Assembly (NCBI GenBank): GCA_029935695.1
Contig: JAOZJV010000038.1
Span: 1 to 12,753, forward strand
Direction of reading: 5' to 3'
Length of the DNA: 12,753 bases
Source: Candidatus Krumholzibacteriia bacterium
GTDB lineage: Bacteria; Krumholzibacteriota; Krumholzibacteriia; LZORAL124-64-63
How positions within the stretch are numbered: position 1 is the first letter of the stretch; every line of letters begins with the position of its first letter. The notes under the pieces are model-generated. The model saw nothing but the letters and a program-made list of their open reading frames with translations. It did not search any database and had not been told where the DNA came from. Of this stretch, positions 7,534 through 12,753 are shown one piece after another. The position numbers and the translations under genes were made by a program.

Positions 7534-8866
7534 GGCCTGCCTCCTTCCGGCTCAGAATTTCTTCCAGGGCCAGGCGCCCGGTGCGGGCCATTTGCCTGGC
7601 GATGCCGTCGCTTTCCAGGTGGTCGTGCAGAGAAAGGTAAGGAGTTTGTCCATCCACCTGGGCCAGGGCCTCACGACCCCGGGAAATCAGAAGCTCCCGC
7701 GTGGATTCAGGGTCATCCACCCCGGGAATTTTATCTGTTTCATTTTCCAGAACCAGAATGCGGCGGGCCAGCAAACCTTCAGGGTTGTTATCCCTGGCCA
7801 CGGCCACGAGGTCCAGGCTGAGGGTTGTTTCATTGCTGATCCTGTCGATGAAAAGGACAGTTCCCTGGCTGTCGGTCACCAGGCTGTCGCCTTGGTTGAT
7901 CACATCAGCCAGTGCTTTTCTCAACAGGAGGGGGTTGTCCATGGCGCCGGTCAATTTCAGGCGGAAACCCAGAGCGAGAGTCTGCTGCAGTTCATCACCC
8001 AAATCAGTGGCGCGGGTGTCGAGATGGCTCAGCAGCAAAGACAGAAGGTCGATTTTTTCAGGGTCCAGCTCATGGCAGTTGATGGTCAGCTCTTCCCACC
8101 TCAGAGGAGCCAGAGGCAGGCGCTCCATGGTCATCTCTTCCCGGGCATTGATATTCACCAGCACCGGGCCATGCAGACCTGTTTCTCCCGGGTGCAATCC
8201 CGTCAGCGAGCCCAGATAAAAAGGACGGCCACCGGTGTCGGGCTGACCCGGCAGGTGGATGTGTCCCAGGAACCATGCTTTGTAGCCCGAGTTGATTAAT
8301 TCCTGGGATGAGACGGGTGCATAACGACTGGAAGCCTGGTCCAGGTCGGCGTGCAGCAGGCCGAAGGTGGGATAAGTGGTGTCAGTCGCGGGGGCAGGCA
8401 AGGGGCTGGTGTCCACATGGGGATGGGGGAAGGACCAACCCGTAAGCCGGACTTTCAGGTTGCCCTCGCCGTTGACCAGGTGGCTGGACCAGGTGCCGCC
8501 GGGGCCCAGCAGGTGCAATGTATCGATCATATTCGCCAGCCGGGGCAGCGCTTCGGTGTCGTGGTTGCCGGCCACAGCCACCACGGGGATGCCGGCTTTT
8601 TCCAGGCGGCGCAGCCCCGCTTCCAACAGACCGAAGGCCTCGAAAAGGGCATTGTTGCCTTCCACCAGATCGCCGGCCAGAGCCACGGCGTGAACTTCGT
8701 GCTCTATGGCCGCGTCGACCACCCGTTTCCAGGCGGCCTGGGGGCCGAGGTCGTGAGCCCTGAGTTGGCGTGTTTCGTACAGATGGGCGGGGATGTGCGA
8801 AGGCAGGACACCCAGATGCATGTCGCCGACGAAGAGAATTTTAACTTGAGGGTCCTGGGTGGACAA
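7520..8866 (-). CDS. yhaO: YhaO-like Mre11/SbcD-type metallophosphoesterase (putative DNA nuclease)
   Basis: Probable two-metal DNA nuclease, the Mre11-like partner of the ATPase encoded directly downstream. From the TTG at 8866 it has 448 residues. The calcineurin-type motifs are complete: GDMH (Asp15, His17), AGDLVEG (Asp66), AGNHDT (Asn101, His102, Asp103), LLHAD (His172) and LGHIH (His202, His204). About 210 residues follow and would hold the capping and ATPase-binding parts. I chose the TTG at 8866 because CGGAG lies 7 nt upstream; another in-frame TTG at 8884 has no ribosome-binding site. The stop lies 14 bp inside yhaN, whose AAGGAGG is within this gene's last codons, which points to coupled translation. 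An HDOD gene ends 90 nt upstream. Start uncertain, function well supported. Confidence 0.9.
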   Translation of the reverse strand: MSTQDPQVKILFVGDMHLGVLPSHIPAHLYETRQLRAHDLGPQAAWKRVVDAAIEHEVHAVALAGDLVEGNNALFEAFGLLEAGLRRLEKAGIPVVAVAGNHDTEALPRLANMIDTLHLLGPGGTWSSHLVNGEGNLKVRLTGWSFPHPHVDTSPLPAPATDTTYPTFGLLHADLDQASSRYAPVSSQELINSGYKAWFLGHIHLPGQPDTGGRPFYLGSLTGLHPGETGLHGPVLVNINAREEMTMERLPLAPLRWEELTINCHELDPEKIDLLSLLLSHLDTRATDLGDELQQTLALGFRLKLTGAMDNPLLLRKALADVINQGDSLVTDSQGTVLFIDRISNETTLSLDLVAVARDNNPEGLLARRILVLENETDKIPGVDDPESTRELLISRGREALAQVDGQTPYLSLHDHLESDGIARQMARTGRLALEEILSRKEAGHEAG

Positions 8867-8873
8867 AAGACGG

Positions 8874-8917
8874 CTCCGAAACAATCAGGTGATCTGTCGC
8901 AAGATTAAGTTTCGGAG
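8874..8917 (-). promoter_or_regulatory. Leader hairpin that could mask the yhaO ribosome-binding site
   Basis: In the minus-strand RNA CTCCGAAAC (8917-8909) pairs perfectly with GTTTCGGAG (8882-8874), and the helix continues with AATC/GATT after a 2-nt bulge, leaving a 16-nt loop. The downstream arm contains CGGAG, the only good Shine-Dalgarno for the yhaO start at 8866. Folding would hide it. Confidence 0.45.
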
Positions 8918-8947
8918 ATAATACCGCATGACCAACCTGTTTGTACA
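8918..8947 (-). promoter_or_regulatory. Possible promoter in the HDOD-yhaO gap
   Basis: On the minus strand TGTACA (8947-8942; 4 of 6 matches), an 18-bp spacer and TATTAT (8923-8918). Transcripts would start near 8911-8913, inside the upstream arm of the leader hairpin. Weak -35, so uncertain. Confidence 0.35.
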
Positions 8948-8956
8948 CAGATTGGC

Positions 8957-9832
8957 TTACACCAATTTCAAAATCTCCATGCTGCTTTCCAGATCTTCCT
9001 TGAATTTGGGCACCAGGCGCTGGCAATCTTCAAGAGTGATTCCCAAAAGCTTCAAGGCAGAAGGACTGCAGCCTTCCGGCGGCAGGGCACCGGGTGAGGG
9101 ATATCCCAATGGATAAGCCATATAATCACCCAGGTGGGCCAGAGCAGCCAGTTGAGGATATTTGGTGGATGAATCGGGCGAGTGGTGGAACTGGACGGCA
9201 TCCACCACGCTGGTGGGGAAATCCCAGGCCCGGAAAATGGCCTTGCCAATGGTGGCGTGGTTAATCTGGAAGAGGGCTTTTTCTGCGTTGAACCAAGTCA
9301 AGTGCTGTTCCTGGGCGGCTTTGCACAGGTCGTCAAAATCTTCGGAGAAATATCGTTTTTCGATAAGCTTGCCCGTGTCGTGCAGCAGGCCCACCACAAA
9401 AGCTTCTTCCTGCTGGTTGATTTTAATTTCCGATGCCAGAATTTTACAAATACTTCCAGTGGCGATGCTGTGTTTCCAGAATTGGGTCATGTCGATCTGA
9501 CTGGAATCTTCGCCATTGAGATAATCAAATACACTGATGGCCAAAGCAGCACTGCGCACAGCCTGAAAACCCAGAATGACCACGGCCCGGCTGATGGTTT
9601 TGATCTCTTTGCTGTAGCCGTAAAAGGCAGAATTCACCAAATGGAGGATTTTGACGGTCAAAGCCTGATCCTGGGAGATGATTTCAGCAATCTGAGGAAC
9701 CGAAACGTTGGGTTCCTGCATTTTCTGAAAGAGCTCCTGGTAAATCACTGGAAGGGTCGGAATCTCTTTGATGATTCCTTTGAGCTCCCTGGGATGGATA
9801 TCCAGCAGTGATTTAGTGATGGTTTTGGCCAC
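8957..9832 (-). CDS. HDOD-domain signalling protein
   Basis: Single-domain HDOD protein of 291 residues. HDOD proteins are regulators found near chemotaxis, motility and cyclic-di-GMP genes, usually without proven enzyme activity. Typical features are EIPTLPVIYQEL (23-34), the block SQDQALTVKILHLVNSAFYG (53-72) and SRAVVILGFQAVRSAAL (81-97). Unusually, the metal-ligand positions of active HD enzymes all seem to be kept: His121, His151-Asp152 (LLHDTGK), His192, His216-His217 and Asp236. There is no receiver, GGDEF or EAL domain. The start is GTG at 9832 with GAGGAG 5 nt upstream. selD ends 77 nt upstream and a sigma28-like promoter lies between, fitting a motility link. yhaO follows after 90 nt. 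Role unknown beyond the family. Confidence 0.9.
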   Translation of the reverse strand: MAKTITKSLLDIHPRELKGIIKEIPTLPVIYQELFQKMQEPNVSVPQIAEIISQDQALTVKILHLVNSAFYGYSKEIKTISRAVVILGFQAVRSAALAISVFDYLNGEDSSQIDMTQFWKHSIATGSICKILASEIKINQQEEAFVVGLLHDTGKLIEKRYFSEDFDDLCKAAQEQHLTWFNAEKALFQINHATIGKAIFRAWDFPTSVVDAVQFHHSPDSSTKYPQLAALAHLGDYMAYPLGYPSPGALPPEGCSPSALKLLGITLEDCQRLVPKFKEDLESSMEILKLV

Positions 9833-9875
9833 GATCGCTCCTCAGTGTTGGGCAAAATTCCCCCTTGCTAATGTG

Positions 9876-9902
9876 GTATCGACAGAAAAGGGATAAGTTT
9901 TA
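9876..9902 (-). promoter_or_regulatory. Sigma28 (FliA)-like promoter before the HDOD gene
   Basis: On the minus strand TAAA (9902-9899) is followed by exactly 15 bp and GTCGATAC (9883-9876). The sigma28 consensus is TAAA-N15-GCCGATAA, so the -10 matches 6 of 8 and the -35 core is perfect. Start near 9868, leader about 36 nt. Confidence 0.45.
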
Positions 9903-9909
9903 GCAGGAT

Positions 9910-10962
9910 TTAATAAAAGCTGAGCCAGGGATTGTCATCCTGATGGTCGCTGACTTCACCGATGACAGCGCAGGCCAGGGCTTTTTCTTCCTTCAGCATG
10001 ACAAGCATACCATCGAGTTTTTCTGCCGGGACAGACACCAAAAGGCCACCACTGGTTTGGGGGTCGTTGATCAACCCAATCATTCCCGCGCTCAGGCTCG
10101 GTTCATAGGCAATGGCCTGCCCTGTGAAACTGGCGTTGGACTGGGTTCCGCCGCAAGTGAACCCCTCGGTGCAGAGTTGCTCCGCATGGGGAAGCTGGGG
10201 AAGTGATGCCGTGTGGATGCGCAGATGCATCCCGGAACCCTGAGCCATTTCCAAAGCATGGCCGCTGAGACCAAAGCCGGTTACATCGGTGCAGGCGGTG
10301 GCGCCAAATTCAAACAACCGCATGCCGCATTTGTTCAGGGTGGTCATGCAGGTGACGAGGGCGTCGTATCCCGCCTGGTCCACCCGATCTTTTTTCAGGG
10401 CAGCCACCAGGGCGCCGGTGCCCAGGGGTTTGGTGAGGATCAGTTTGTCCCCCGGTTGAGCGGTGCTGTTGCGCAGGATGCGATCCGGGTGCACTTCTCC
10501 GGTCACGCTGAGTCCAAATTTGACTTCGTCATCGCGCACGGTGTGCCCACCGGCCACAGCACAGCCTGCTTCGGCGCAGGTGTCGGCGGCTCCAGCCAGG
10601 ATTTCACCCAACACATGGTTGGGCAATCCCACCGGCGGATATCCCAAAAGGTTCAGGGCCATCAGGGGTGTGCCACCCATGGCGTACACATCGCTGATGG
10701 AGTTGGTGGCGGCGATGCGTCCAAAAATATGGGGATCATCCACGACCGGGGTGATGAAGTCGGCTGTCGAAACAATAGCCTTGTCGTCATTCAAACGATA
10801 CACGCCGGCATCGTCCGCAGTGTCGAAACCAACCAGCAGGTTGGCCGGGTTTGCGGCTTTTATGGGCTCCAGAATTTGGCTCAAGTCCCCCGGACTGAGT
10901 TTGGCTGCTCAGCCGGCGCTCTTGGCAAATCGGGTCAGGGCGATACGTTCGTTGAAAGACAT
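9910..10962 (-). CDS. selD: Selenophosphate synthetase, selenocysteine-containing
   Basis: SelD makes selenophosphate from selenide and ATP, the selenium donor for selenocysteine and selenouridine in tRNA. The frame starts at the ATG at 10962, preceded by AAGGAGGTGA, and reads MSFNERIALTRFAKSAG, an in-frame TGA (10911-10909), then AAKLSPGDL. The TGA is codon 18, at the catalytic Cys/Sec position before the conserved Lys21, so it is read as selenocysteine. With it the protein has 350 residues, near the 347 of E. coli SelD. Further motifs: DTADDAGVY (47-55), STADFITPVVDDP (65-77), NSISDVYAMGG (87-97) and GHTVRDDE. A SECIS-like hairpin follows the TGA. A start inside the gene at 10884 would drop the catalytic site. 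It lies 63 nt after glnS and has its own promoter. Confidence 0.96.
10880..10899 (-). promoter_or_regulatory. Bacterial SECIS element of selD
   Basis: Nine nt after the UGA the RNA reads CUCAGUCCGGGGGACUUGAG. It folds into an 8-bp stem (CUCA-GUCC with GGAC-UGAG) with one bulged U on the 3' side and a GGG apical loop. The first loop G is 17 nt after the UGA. Bacterial SECIS elements typically have a G at the start of the loop about 16-37 nt downstream, and the fdhF element also has a bulged U. Confidence 0.75.
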
Positions 10963-10985
10963 CTTCACCTCCTTTCGGTAAGGGT

Positions 10986-11013
10986 ATTATGGATTTTTTT
11001 TTGGTTGTGTCAA
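10986..11013 (-). promoter_or_regulatory. Strong sigma70-type promoter of selD
   Basis: On the minus strand a perfect TTGACA (11013-11008), a 16-bp spacer containing nine A residues, and CATAAT (10991-10986; 5 of 6 matches). The start site near 10979 leaves a leader of only about 17 nt, occupied mostly by the Shine-Dalgarno. It lets selD be expressed apart from glnS. Confidence 0.7.
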
Positions 11014-11025
11014 GATGGGTCGTTG

Positions 11026-12744
<1,719 letters not shown>

Positions 12745-12753
12745 GGCTTGGGA

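Noticed and set aside
8867..8884. Upstream TTG start at 8884 for the yhaO-like gene
   Set aside because: No ribosome-binding site precedes it, whereas the TTG at 8866 has CGGAG at 7 nt. The extra residues add nothing to the phosphoesterase fold.
9910..10884. Shorter selD starting at the TTG at 10884
   Set aside because: It would lack the catalytic Sec/Cys loop and the lysine. The ATG at 10962 has a near-perfect Shine-Dalgarno and an N-terminus typical of SelD.

Overview
The window looks like ordinary chromosome from a Gram-negative bacterium. It encodes half of a tripartite envelope efflux system (a TolC-type outer-membrane channel and a lipoprotein periplasmic adaptor), the MEP-pathway enzyme IspH, glutaminyl-tRNA synthetase, and a selenophosphate synthetase that is itself a selenoprotein. 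The organism therefore uses UGA as selenocysteine. I cannot fix the phylum from sequence reading alone. A Desulfobacterota-like or related Gram-negative lineage would fit. I see no IS element, CRISPR array, tRNA, rRNA or phage gene.

Layout. Positions 1-2356, minus strand, hold an efflux operon read tolC-type gene then adaptor; the adaptor runs off the left edge. It has a good sigma70-type promoter at 2440-2467 and a small inverted repeat just downstream. Divergently, ispH (2556-3503) and an ArsR-family regulator (3620-3988) lie on the plus strand. The regulator has its own promoter, overlapped by a candidate autoregulatory operator. A perfect 38-bp palindrome (4022-4059) ends this block and works as a terminator in both directions.

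From 12744 down to 4063 all genes are on the minus strand. In transcription order they are glnS, selD (with an in-frame UGA at codon 18 followed by a bacterial SECIS-like hairpin), an HDOD-domain protein preceded by a sigma28-like promoter, and a yhaO-like/yhaN-like pair overlapping by 14 bp. The last two encode an Mre11/SbcD-type metallophosphoesterase and a Rad50/SbcC-type coiled-coil ATPase and probably form a nuclease complex.

The most unusual item is the 1156-residue YhaN-like ATPase. Its coiled coil has a hydrophobic double-span hairpin where Rad50 carries its zinc hook, and about 210 unrecognised residues follow the ATPase head. This suggests a membrane-tethered relative of the Mre11-Rad50 complex with an added domain. 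Also of note are the selenoprotein SelD, whose reading frame is easily truncated by annotation software, a hairpin that could hide the yhaO ribosome-binding site, and an HDOD protein that keeps the full set of HD metal-ligand positions. No stretch longer than about 200 bases lacks a gene.
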